A stretch of DNA of 10,743 bases from Sulfurimonas sp. (GTDB lineage Bacteria; Campylobacterota; Campylobacteria; Campylobacterales; Sulfurimonadaceae), in contig JAQIBW010000223.1 of the NCBI GenBank assembly GCA_027858865.1, forward strand, positions 1 through 10,743, read 5' to 3'. Below the pieces are notes generated by a model. That model worked only from the letters and a program-made list of their open reading frames with translations. It was not told the origin of the DNA and ran no database searches. The translations under genes and the position numbers were made by a program. Numbering within the stretch: the first letter of the stretch is position 1; each line of letters begins with the position of its first letter. Below are positions 1 to 6,323 of this stretch, piece by piece.

Positions 1-966
1 ATCTTACTTGCCATAATTATCGCTATCTTTGCTGGATGTTCAGCTCCAAAACCAGAACAAGCACCAAGCTGGTATACAAATCCACCAAAAGATTATAAAA
101 ACTTCTACGAGGTTGCGGCTGCTAGTGATGAAACAAAAGTAAAGAGTGTTGCTATTAATACTCTAAGACAAAACATAATCAGAGATTTAGACGCTTCATT
201 TAAAGCTCAAAACCATAGACTGATTCCACAAGAAGATATGCTTATAGAGATTAAAAGTGCTAACTCGCATCTTGCAAACACACTATCTATGAGAAGTGTA
301 AAAGTAGAAAAAACTGAGATTTTTAACGGTCAAACACTTATGCTCATCTCAATTCCAAGAGTAGCGTTATTTAAGAAAGTTCAAGATGATCTAACTAGTA
401 AAATTGGAAGCTTAAAAAAACTATACAATTCTCATAATGACACTATCGATATAAGGAGATATGTCTATATCAAACCTCTAGTATCTCAATATGCTTATCT
501 AGCATCCAGAACTGCTTTTGCACAGATCAGCATCTCTACATATAGCCCAAATGACAACTTTAGACTGCTACAAGAGATTTATGATGAATACAACAAGCTA
601 AAATCTAGCATAAACTTCTATATATTAAGTGATGGGAATTCAAGGCTTTATACAAACTCTATAAAAAAAGCAATTCAAAAAGATGGCCTTGAAGTTGTAA
701 ATAAAGCTAAAGATTCTCACACTCTAAAACTGCTAATAAGCTCAAAAACAGAAAATACAAAAGAGTATACTTTTAACGTTAGTAAAAATTTAGTTAAATT
801 CACTACACTAGATACCAAGAAAAATAAACTTATTTTTAGACAGCATACTTTTATCGGTAAGTCTAGAAGAAGTCATAAAGATGCAAAACTTCAAACAATT
901 AGTCATATTAACACAAAAATAAAGCAATTAGGAATATTTGACTTCATTGGTCTTCAAAGTAAATAG
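1..966 (+). CDS. Lpp20-like outer-membrane lipoprotein, large form (5' end outside window)
   Basis: The frame is open from base 1, so the gene begins left of the window; the ATG at 238 is internal. The first codons read as a hydrophobic signal segment ending in a lipobox (FAGC), with the lipidated Cys at codon 13 (bases 37-39), so only a few residues are missing. The mature protein is about 309 residues. It starts with PSWYTNPP and then alternating helix/strand sequence typical of the LPP20 family (to about codon 150). A helical stretch follows, then a C-terminal beta-rich part (about codons 210-321). Helicobacter pylori has a comparable multi-lipoprotein Lpp20 locus (HP1454-HP1457), and this large member may match HP1454; that is from memory. 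Family and lipidation are well supported. Function is not known and could be envelope or flagellar-disk related. It is first of three same-strand lipoprotein genes, 70 bases before the next. Confidence 0.85.
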   Translation: MLLAIIIAIFAGCSAPKPEQAPSWYTNPPKDYKNFYEVAAASDETKVKSVAINTLRQNIIRDLDASFKAQNHRLIPQEDMLIEIKSANSHLANTLSMRSVKVEKTEIFNGQTLMLISIPRVALFKKVQDDLTSKIGSLKKLYNSHNDTIDIRRYVYIKPLVSQYAYLASRTAFAQISISTYSPNDNFRLLQEIYDEYNKLKSSINFYILSDGNSRLYTNSIKKAIQKDGLEVVNKAKDSHTLKLLISSKTENTKEYTFNVSKNLVKFTTLDTKKNKLIFRQHTFIGKSRRSHKDAKLQTISHINTKIKQLGIFDFIGLQSK

Positions 967-1005
967 ATTTGATAGTTGATAAATATTATTTAAGATTACT
1001 CATAG

Positions 1006-1011
1006 TATAAT
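1006..1011 (+). promoter_or_regulatory. Candidate -10 box for the Lpp20 gene
   Basis: A perfect TATAAT lies 25 bases before the ATG at 1037, giving a predicted leader of about 19 bases. No good -35 is visible at 17 bases, which is usual in Campylobacterota, where AT-rich upstream tracts replace it. It suggests that the two small lipoprotein genes have their own promoter in addition to any read-through from the gene before. Confidence 0.5.
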
Positions 1012-1036
1012 AAAATATATTTCAAAAGGAGATCAT

Positions 1037-1618
1037 ATGATCAAAACTTTATCGTCAATAGCGTTAGCAGGTTTAATAGCTGCATCAATTACAGGATGTG
1101 GTGGTGCAGCGCCAGCACCAGCAGAAGTGGAATTTGATAACCGTTGTAAACAAGAAAATGTTTTAGCTCCTAAATGGACTTGTATTCCTATGGTTGAGGG
1201 TGCTTACGCTGGTGTAGGTATTGCTCAAAAGAGTGCTGCAGGTATGGGTCATATGAGAAGAGTTGCTTTAGCTAACGGTCGTTCTGACTTAGCTCAGCAA
1301 ATCAAATCTCAAGTAAAAGATAAAGTTGAGACTTTCACTCGTACAACGGGTGTTGCTGAAGGCGAAACTGTAGATCAAGTAAACACTGCTGTTTCTAAGC
1401 AAATTGCAAAAGTAGATTTACAAGGGTCAAAAGGTGTTGACGCTTGGACTTCTCCATCAGGTTCTCTTTACATGCTAGTTACTGTTCCAGAAGCTACTGT
1501 AAATGGTGAGGTTAAAGCTGCGATTAAAACTAGTTTTAAAAATGATAATGCTCTTTGGCAACAATTTCAATCTAAAAATGCTTTAGAAGGTTTAGACAAA
1601 GAATTCCCAACTGACTAA
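1037..1618 (+). CDS. Lpp20 family lipoprotein
   Basis: The 193-residue product has a clear type II signal peptide (MIKTLSSIALAGLIAASITGC) with lipidated Cys21. An Ala/Pro-rich spacer follows, then the LPP20 core: a YAGVGIAQKS strand, a long helix rich in Ala/Asn/Leu (about residues 70-105), and a GSLYMLVTVP strand near residue 142. Two further cysteines, Cys37 and Cys49, are close enough to form a disulfide in the periplasm or at the surface. The start has a strong Shine-Dalgarno (AAGGAG, 1026-1031). Helicobacter pylori Lpp20 (HP1456, about 175 residues) is the best-known relative; Campylobacter FlgP, a flagellar basal-disk lipoprotein, is in the same superfamily. I cannot tell from sequence alone which role applies. 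The stop overlaps the start of the next gene, so the pair is translationally coupled. Confidence 0.9.
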   Translation: MIKTLSSIALAGLIAASITGCGGAAPAPAEVEFDNRCKQENVLAPKWTCIPMVEGAYAGVGIAQKSAAGMGHMRRVALANGRSDLAQQIKSQVKDKVETFTRTTGVAEGETVDQVNTAVSKQIAKVDLQGSKGVDAWTSPSGSLYMLVTVPEATVNGEVKAAIKTSFKNDNALWQQFQSKNALEGLDKEFPTD

Positions 1619-2019
1619 TGAGTAGATTCCTTAGCTCTGTATTTCTAGTACTATTTGTTTTTGCAGGTTGTAACTCACAGCCTGTGCCAAAAGTCAGCAC
1701 TACTCCATCTTGGATTTTTAATCCAAATCAAAGTGGAAAAAATGGTGCGGTTGGTAGTTCAATGCGAACTTATGACCAAAAAACATCTACGCAAAGAAAA
1801 CTTGCAATTACTCGAGCTCTTGATGAACTCTCACTCCAACGTGGAGTTAAAGTTGAGATGAGATTGACTAAACAGGAGAGTTACAAAAATGGCAATGGAA
1901 GCACTCAGATGAATATCGATGCTAATTACCAAACAAAAAATACTATAACTGCTCATATAGAAGAAATTTACCAAGATAAAGTCTCCGGTGAGCTTTTTAT
2001 ATGGATGGTAATGGACTAA
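1618..2019 (+). CDS. Small Lpp20-like lipoprotein
   Basis: The 133-residue protein begins at the ATG inside TAATG, sharing one base with the stop of the preceding lipoprotein gene, so coupled translation is likely. Its signal peptide ends in the lipobox FAGC with lipidated Cys18. The mature part has PSWIFNP, a helix around residues 58-78 and a terminal strand (ELFIWMVMD), matching the compact LPP20 plan without the extra domain of the first gene. It may correspond to HP1455 of Helicobacter pylori by size and position, but that is inference. It is probably anchored to the outer membrane together with its two neighbours. A hairpin terminator begins just after its stop. Confidence 0.85.
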   Translation: MSRFLSSVFLVLFVFAGCNSQPVPKVSTTPSWIFNPNQSGKNGAVGSSMRTYDQKTSTQRKLAITRALDELSLQRGVKVEMRLTKQESYKNGNGSTQMNIDANYQTKNTITAHIEEIYQDKVSGELFIWMVMD

Positions 2020-2022
2020 AAA

Positions 2023-2047
2023 AAGTTCTCTCTTCATGAGAGAATTT
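2023..2047 (+). terminator. Hairpin terminator after the lipoprotein genes
   Basis: TTCTCTC (2026-2032) and GAGAGAA (2038-2044) form a perfect 7-bp stem with a 5-base loop, extendable by a G-T and two A-T pairs. An A-run precedes it and only a short T-run (TTT) follows. It lies four bases after the stop of the third lipoprotein gene and before the der promoter, where a terminator is expected. The short U-tract makes its efficiency uncertain. Confidence 0.6.
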
Positions 2048-2080
2048 ATCAATGCTATATTTTATCCCCTCTAAATTAGA

Positions 2081-2086
2081 TATAAT
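2081..2086 (+). promoter_or_regulatory. Candidate -10 box for der
   Basis: TATAAT follows TTAGA in an AT-rich stretch, 44 bases before the der ATG, placing the start of transcription near 2093. No clear -35 is seen. It sits after the terminator hairpin, so der probably forms its own transcription unit. Confidence 0.45.
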
Positions 2087-2130
2087 TCCATAAATATTTC
2101 TACCTCTATATATATAACAAGGCTCTCATC

Positions 2131-3624
2131 ATGAAAAAAATCGCAATTATCGGTCGTCCAAATGTTGGAAAAAGCTCTCTTTTTAATCGTTTAGTTAAAA
2201 AACGAGATGCTATTACATCTGACTTAGCTGGAACAACCAGAGATGTAAAACGTAAAACTACTATTATTCTTAATAAAGAAGTTCAACTTTTAGATACTGG
2301 TGGATTAGACAAAGGCTGCGAGCTTTTTGACAAGATAAAAGAGATGTCTCTAAAGGCTGCATACAAAGCAGACATAATTTTATATATGGTTGATGGAAAA
2401 GGTCTACCAGAAGATGAAGATAAAAAACTCTTTTATGAACTTCAGGCAATGGGCAAAGATATGGCTCTTGTTGTAAATAAGATAGACAACGATAAGATGA
2501 AAGAAAAACTTTGGGACTTCTATGAATTTGGTACAGATGCCATCTTTGGAATTTCCGTTGCACACAACAGAAATACTGTTGAACTTCTTGATTGGATAGC
2601 TTCTAAAATTCCTGATAGTGATATCGTTAAAGAGCAAGACGAAGAAGAAGATGAAGATATTCAAGTAATAGAACCAGAAATAAATGATGAAGACTTCTTT
2701 GCAAATCATAACCACAATAATGAAGAGGATGATGGATTTACTTACTGGGATGATGATGAAATGGATGGTGTGGTTATTGATGATACTATCTTTGGAAATA
2801 ATGACCGTATTAAAGAGTTTAATGAAGAGGATATTAATCACATTAAAATTGCGATTATTGGTCGTACAAATGTTGGGAAAAGTTCACTTTTAAATGCTCT
2901 TCTTGGAGAAGAACGTTCTGTTGTTAGTTCAGTTGCAGGAACAACAATCGATCCTATTGATGAAACAGTTCAATATAAAGATAAGCAGATAACGTTTGTA
3001 GATACTGCCGGTCTTCGTCGTCGTGGTAAGATTTTAGGGATTGAAAAGTATGCTCTAATGCGAACAACTGAGATGCTAGATAATTCTAATATGGCTCTAA
3101 TAGTTCTAGATGCAAGTGAGCCTTTTTTAGATTTAGATGAGAAAATTGCCGGACTTGTTGATAGCAATAGATTAGCTTCTATTATTGTTTTAAACAAGTG
3201 GGATATAGCTAAAAGAGAAGACCATGATAAAATCATAAGAGAGATTCGTGATAGATTTAAGTTTTTAGCTTATGCACCAATTATCACTCTCTCTGCAAAG
3301 TCACACCTAAGAGTTGATAAACTTCACGATATGATTTTAGAAATAAATGAAAACTACTCTCAAAGAATTCCAACTTCAAAAATAAATGAAGTAATTGAGC
3401 TTGCACTTCGTCGTCACACTCTTCCAAGTGTTAGTGGGCAAGTTATTCGCATCTACTATGCAACTCAATATGAGACAAGACCACCAAAAATAGCTATTGT
3501 TATGAATAAACCAAGTGGACTTCACTTTACGTATAGAAGATATCTTACCAATAAACTAAGAGAAGCATTTAACTTTACTGGAACACCTGTTCTGTTTAAA
3601 GCTAAGAAACGCGGAGAAAAATAA
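2131..3624 (+). CDS. der: Ribosome biogenesis GTPase Der (EngA)
   Basis: Der is the tandem-GTPase factor needed for 50S subunit maturation in the cytoplasm. The 497-residue product shows both G domains. Domain 1 has GRPNVGKS (8-15), GTTRD (34-38), DTGG (55-58) and NKID (116-119). Domain 2 has GRTNVGKS (244-251), GTT (270-272), DTAGLRRRGK (291-300) and NKWD (355-358). A KH-like C-terminal domain (about 410-497) ends in a basic tail. The linker between G domains, about 163-236, is unusually long and acidic (runs of D/E, with an ANHNHNN patch at 191-197). Total length is close to the roughly 490 residues of E. coli Der. The Shine-Dalgarno is weak (AAGG, 2119-2122). It is not in an operon with the next gene, which converges from the other strand. 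Confidence 0.97.
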   Translation: MKKIAIIGRPNVGKSSLFNRLVKKRDAITSDLAGTTRDVKRKTTIILNKEVQLLDTGGLDKGCELFDKIKEMSLKAAYKADIILYMVDGKGLPEDEDKKLFYELQAMGKDMALVVNKIDNDKMKEKLWDFYEFGTDAIFGISVAHNRNTVELLDWIASKIPDSDIVKEQDEEEDEDIQVIEPEINDEDFFANHNHNNEEDDGFTYWDDDEMDGVVIDDTIFGNNDRIKEFNEEDINHIKIAIIGRTNVGKSSLLNALLGEERSVVSSVAGTTIDPIDETVQYKDKQITFVDTAGLRRRGKILGIEKYALMRTTEMLDNSNMALIVLDASEPFLDLDEKIAGLVDSNRLASIIVLNKWDIAKREDHDKIIREIRDRFKFLAYAPIITLSAKSHLRVDKLHDMILEINENYSQRIPTSKINEVIELALRRHTLPSVSGQVIRIYYATQYETRPPKIAIVMNKPSGLHFTYRRYLTNKLREAFNFTGTPVLFKAKKRGEK

Positions 3625-3695
3625 TGCCCTTATCTCCAGTGAAAGGAATATTTTCGTAGAAAATGTTCGCTGTAACTGATAAAGAGATAAGGGTA
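3625..3695. repeat. Nested inverted-repeat element after der
   Basis: This begins at the base after the der stop. CCCTTATCTC (3627-3636) pairs perfectly with GAGATAAGGG (3684-3693). Inside it CAGT (3637-3640) pairs with ACTG (3675-3678). Inside that GAATATTTTC (3646-3655) pairs with GAAAATGTTC (3659-3668), with one G-T pair and a 3-base loop. The three stems nest into one bulged hairpin. There is no T-tract, so it is not a classic terminator, although it could end transcription from either side of this convergent junction. A processed RNA, an mRNA 3' stabiliser or a small repeat element are alternatives. Confidence 0.55.
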
Positions 3696-3724
3696 CTTTG
3701 AGCGTATGGTACTTACAGGCTTTT

Positions 3725-3791
3725 GGAACTGAGGCTTTAGCCTCGGATTTAGGCTTAACAGTGTAATAGGCGAGACTGAAGCCTCACTTCC
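3725..3791. repeat. REP-like inverted doublet (REPIN-like)
   Basis: Unit A (3725-3746) and the reverse complement of unit B (3770-3791) agree at 18 of 22 positions and share GGAA, then GAGGCTT, then CTCG. Each unit can fold alone: GAGGC/GCCTC with a TTTA loop in A, and a weaker version in B. The two also pair with each other across a 23-base spacer. Two inverted short palindromic units in a convergent spacer is the usual form of a REP doublet. Whether copies exist elsewhere in the genome cannot be seen here. The rest of the spacer (3696-3724 and 3792-3802) holds only a direct repeat, GGTACTT at 3692-3698 and 3708-3714. Confidence 0.5.
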
Positions 3792-3802
3792 GAGTTGTTA
3801 AG

Positions 3803-4225
3803 TTAGAATGGCTTAAATACAACCATCGCTACTATTATAAGCATTAGTATAGTTGGAACTTCATTATAAACTCTAAAAAATTTACCACTTTTTGTACATC
3901 TATCTTCTAAAAACTCTTTTCTGTACTTATCCATTGAATAAAAATATATAACTAACAACACTACAAAAGAGATTTTAGTATGAAGCCAGCCATTACCGGC
4001 AAAACCATACGCGTAGCTAAGATATGCTCCTGTGATGATTGTTGCCCACATAGATGGAACACCTATGTATTTAAAAAGTTTCATCTCTTGAATTTTTACA
4101 ACTTCAACAAAACCGGCATTGTCTATATGTTCTGCATGATAAACAAAGAGTCTTGGCAAGTAAAAAAGAACTGCGAACCAAGATATAAAGGAAAGTACAT
4201 GAAACCAAAGAACCCAATTGTACAT
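3803..4225 (-). CDS. hemJ: Protoporphyrinogen IX oxidase HemJ
   Basis: HemJ is the membrane haem protein that oxidises protoporphyrinogen IX to protoporphyrin IX, the penultimate step of haem synthesis in many bacteria lacking HemG and HemY. The 140-residue product has the family length and about four membrane helices: 4-26, 54-73, 84-97 and 124-137. Family hallmarks are visible: His9 in WFHVLSFISWFAVLFYLPR, LHTK (81-84), RVYNEVPT (118-125) and a terminal KPF. The start is ATG with a good Shine-Dalgarno (AAAGGA on the minus strand, 4232-4237), which overlaps the stop of the preceding gene. Only 10 bases separate the two, so they are probably cotranscribed. hemB lies about 4.3 kb away in the same window. 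Confidence 0.9.
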   Translation of the reverse strand: MYNWVLWFHVLSFISWFAVLFYLPRLFVYHAEHIDNAGFVEVVKIQEMKLFKYIGVPSMWATIITGAYLSYAYGFAGNGWLHTKISFVVLLVIYFYSMDKYRKEFLEDRCTKSGKFFRVYNEVPTILMLIIVAMVVFKPF

Positions 4226-4235
4226 ATTTTATCCT

Positions 4236-4835
4236 TTAAAAGTTTTTTTCTAAAGCAAAGGTATAGTAGTTAGATCCACCCTTATCAACATTGTTAATCA
4301 AACCAAAAACACCTGAACGATGTTTTACGGCAAAACCAAGATAAGTATCTTTTAACGGTTCATATCTAACCAATCTACCAATATCAAAATCTACACTAAA
4401 ATCTATGTAGTTTAAAAATTTCGAGTTATTATCACTATTTTGAATCGCTTCTTGTTTTTCATAGTATAAGATACTACTTGTGTATGATCCACCTTCACCA
4501 AAACCAAGTCTGACTCTATTACTTAAAAAATCTATATTCCAATAAACTTTAACATATAGAGTCGCTTCATATATATCATCTTGTAATCCAGCCTCATCAA
4601 AATAAGAGAGACCACCTTTTACGTAAAAATCTAGAGGTAAATCAAATGCTTCTCTTTTTAGAAGATACCCTCCATCAAGTGCAGTAACCTTTAAATCTTC
4701 TGGATATGACTTTACATTTAAAAATAAAACTTCACCAAAATCACTATTTGTAACTGGTCCATGTGCAATTCTAAGTGAGTAATTATTATCTGCACTTAAA
4801 TTTAAAAACAAAAATAGTAAAACTAAGTATTTCAA
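4236..4835 (-). CDS. PagL-like outer-membrane beta-barrel (putative lipid A deacylase / acyloxyacyl hydrolase)
   Basis: The 199-residue product has a short signal peptide (about 1-15, ending LSA), alternating amphipathic strands, and a C-terminal phenylalanine (ALEKNF) typical of BAM-assembled barrels. KHRSGVFG at 171-178 contains the His-x-Ser pair (His172, Ser174) used by PagL to remove the 3-O acyl chain of lipid A, followed by GGSN (186-189) near the end. The third catalytic residue, Glu 12 residues after the Ser in PagL, is not there; Asp184 is the nearest acid. So the fold assignment is reasonable and the activity is uncertain. The start is TTG with AGGA on the minus strand at 4843-4846; an in-frame stop just upstream (4845-4847) leaves no longer option. 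Followed by hemJ after 10 bases. Confidence 0.65.
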   Translation of the reverse strand: MKYLVLLFLFLNLSADNNYSLRIAHGPVTNSDFGEVLFLNVKSYPEDLKVTALDGGYLLKREAFDLPLDFYVKGGLSYFDEAGLQDDIYEATLYVKVYWNIDFLSNRVRLGFGEGGSYTSSILYYEKQEAIQNSDNNSKFLNYIDFSVDFDIGRLVRYEPLKDTYLGFAVKHRSGVFGLINNVDKGGSNYYTFALEKNF

Positions 4836-4857
4836 AAATATTTCCTAATAAGGGTAT

Positions 4858-4909
4858 GTTGGAGAGTTTTGTACACCCAAAAATGGGTGTACATTAGTTG
4901 GAGAGTTTT
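4858..4909. repeat. Perfect palindrome bracketed by 13-base direct repeats
   Basis: GTTGGAGAGTTTT occurs at 4858-4870 and again at 4897-4909. Between them TGTACACCC (4870-4878) and GGGTGTACA (4885-4893) form a perfect 9-bp stem around AAAAAT. The block fills most of the 76-base gap between hpf and the PagL-like gene. Neither strand has a T-tract after the stem, so it is not a standard terminator. On the minus strand it would lie in the leader of the PagL-like gene. It could be an operator, an RNA leader structure, or the trace of a small inserted element with duplicated target. Confidence 0.6.
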
Positions 4910-4911
4910 TA

Positions 4912-5241
4912 CTATACGTCAAGAGTTTCTAAATCTTTAACAGAAGTGTTTTTGTGATCAACAACTTTTGTATGCAGACGACGAAGTGCTTTAGAAGCTC
5001 TGTCAATTGCTAAGTCAATTGCAGCATCTAGATTATCATCAGTTTGATTAATAATTACTGGTTCACAGTGAGCGATATGAATATCAAACTCAATTGATAC
5101 ACCTTTTTTTTCAGCTTTAATGTTAACATTTACAGTTGTAATGTCTAATGTGTATTTTGAAAATCCATCAATTGCAGACTCAATGTGAGCTCTAATGTTG
5201 TCGTGAAGTGTAATATCTTTTGCGCGAATTTGTACGTTCAT
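4912..5241 (-). CDS. hpf: Ribosome hibernation promoting factor, short form (HPF/RaiA family)
   Basis: This is a 109-residue S30AE-family protein that binds the 30S decoding region and inactivates ribosomes in stationary phase or starvation. The pattern fits the family: an MNVQIRAKDITLHDNI start, helix 12-29, strands around 33-45, 47-57 and 61-66, then helix 69-96 rich in Arg/Lys (RASKALRRLHTK, 81-92). It lacks the C-terminal dimerisation domain of long HPF (usually about 180-190 residues), so it is the short class; HPF and RaiA/YfiA cannot be separated here. The ATG has a good Shine-Dalgarno (AAAGGAT on the minus strand). It is divergent from trpS across 110 bases. Confidence 0.9.
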   Translation of the reverse strand: MNVQIRAKDITLHDNIRAHIESAIDGFSKYTLDITTVNVNIKAEKKGVSIEFDIHIAHCEPVIINQTDDNLDAAIDLAIDRASKALRRLHTKVVDHKNTSVKDLETLDV

Positions 5242-5276
5242 AATAAATCCTTTAAATGAGTGGCTTCTAGCTACTC

Positions 5277-5284
5277 TATATATA
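5277..5284 (-). promoter_or_regulatory. Possible -10 region for hpf
   Basis: TATATATA sits 36 bases upstream of the hpf start on the minus strand. Just downstream, GAGTGGC (5258-5264) and GCTACTC (5270-5276) form a 7-bp stem with one G-T pair, which would fall at the start of the hpf transcript. The match is weak and AT-rich background could produce it. Confidence 0.3.
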
Positions 5285-5315
5285 CTTTAAATAATAACAG
5301 AATAAAGCTGAGATT

Positions 5316-5323
5316 GGTATAAT
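5316..5323 (+). promoter_or_regulatory. Extended -10 promoter for trpS
   Basis: GGTATAAT, preceded by TT, gives TGG before a perfect TATAAT (5318-5323), an extended -10. Transcription would start near 5330, about 22 bases before the ATG. AGGA (5339-5342) is the Shine-Dalgarno. Confidence 0.55.
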
Positions 5324-5351
5324 ACTTCAAAAATATTTAGGATTTTAACAG

Positions 5352-6311
5352 ATGAGAGTATTTACAGGTATCCAGCCCTCAGGAGATTTACATATTGGAA
5401 ACTATTTTGGCTCTATAAAGCAGATGGTTGACGCGCAAAAAGACAGTGACACTTTTGCTTTTATTGCAAATTATCACGCAATGACTAGCGGAGGCAAAGA
5501 TTTATCTAAACTAACTATGCAGTGCGCAACTGATTTTTTAGCGTTAGGGATAGATCCGAAAAAATCAACATTCTGGATTCAATCAGATGTCAAAGAAGTT
5601 TTAGAGTTATACTGGATACTATCATCGTTTACTCCTATGGGTCTATTAGAACGTGCTCATAGCTTTAAAGACAAGACAGCCAAAGGTATTCCTGCTAATC
5701 ACTCACTTTTCTCCTACCCTGTTCTTATGGCCGCAGATATTTTACTTTTTGGTTCAGAAGTTATTCCAGTTGGAAAAGATCAGATACAACACGTTGAAAT
5801 AGCTAGGGATATAGCTACAAAGTTTAACAATCAATATGGAGATATCCTAGTAATGCCGGAATTTCGTATTCAAGAAGAAGTTCAAACTGTTCCAGGAATC
5901 GATGGACAAAAAATGTCTAAAAGTTACGGAAACATTGTGAACATTTTTGGTGAAGAAAAAAAACAGATGAAAACAATCAAAAAAATTGTTACAGAGAATG
6001 TTGCGATGGAAGAGCCAAAAGAGTTTGAGAACTGTAACGTTTACAATATGGCTAAACTATTCTTAGAAGGTGATAATCTAATAGAGCTTCAAGAGCGATA
6101 TAAAAAAGGTGGAGAAGGTCATGGCCACTTTAAGATCTACCTTGGTGAAGTAATGTGGGAGTATTTTAGAGAATTTAGAGAAAAACGTGAGTACTACGAA
6201 AAGAATCAAGATGAAGTTAGAGAGATTTTAAAAGTTGGTGCTGATAAAGCAAGAGCAGAAGCAATGCCTATGATTGAAAAAATCAGAAGCGTTACCGGAA
6301 TCGCCTACTAA
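5352..6311 (+). CDS. trpS: Tryptophanyl-tRNA synthetase
   Basis: This class I aminoacyl-tRNA synthetase charges tRNA-Trp in the cytoplasm. The 319-residue product has the family length and both signature motifs: HIGN (14-17) in SGDLHIGNYFG and KMSKS (187-191) in DGQKMSKSYGN. The central Rossmann-fold segment PMGLLERAHSFKDK (95-108), SYPVLMAADILL (121-132) and VGKDQIQHVEIARDIA (140-155) matches bacterial TrpRS. The C-terminal helical part (about 205-319) is complete. Its stop lies 12 bases from the stop of the convergent cytochrome gene, and no clear terminator fits in that gap. Confidence 0.97.
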   Translation: MRVFTGIQPSGDLHIGNYFGSIKQMVDAQKDSDTFAFIANYHAMTSGGKDLSKLTMQCATDFLALGIDPKKSTFWIQSDVKEVLELYWILSSFTPMGLLERAHSFKDKTAKGIPANHSLFSYPVLMAADILLFGSEVIPVGKDQIQHVEIARDIATKFNNQYGDILVMPEFRIQEEVQTVPGIDGQKMSKSYGNIVNIFGEEKKQMKTIKKIVTENVAMEEPKEFENCNVYNMAKLFLEGDNLIELQERYKKGGEGHGHFKIYLGEVMWEYFREFREKREYYEKNQDEVREILKVGADKARAEAMPMIEKIRSVTGIAY

Positions 6312-6323
6312 GACTATCCCCTC

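Noticed and set aside
238..966. A 242-residue ORF starting at ATG 238
   Set aside because: The same frame is open back to base 1 and includes a signal peptide and lipobox Cys, so 238 is an internal Met of a longer lipoprotein gene.
2404..2841. A 145-residue minus-strand ORF inside der
   Set aside because: It lies entirely opposite der, is Ile/Phe-rich as the reverse of Asp/Glu/Lys codons tends to be, and has no recognisable domain.
3625..3802. A tRNA or other known RNA in the structured spacer
   Set aside because: No cloverleaf arms, TTCGA-type T-loop or CCA end could be fitted; the pairing is plain nested hairpins.
3980..4273. A 97-residue plus-strand ORF opposite hemJ
   Set aside because: It is antisense to a well-supported gene and its composition is that of a shadow frame.
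4870..4893. Palindrome read as a simple rho-independent terminator
   Set aside because: Neither strand has a run of T after the stem, and the flanking direct repeats are not explained by a terminator. It is kept as an unexplained repeat structure.
5258..5276. Leader hairpin of hpf as a thermosensor or attenuator
   Set aside because: It is a 7-bp stem away from the ribosome site and overlaps the likely transcription start, so there is no basis for a regulatory claim.
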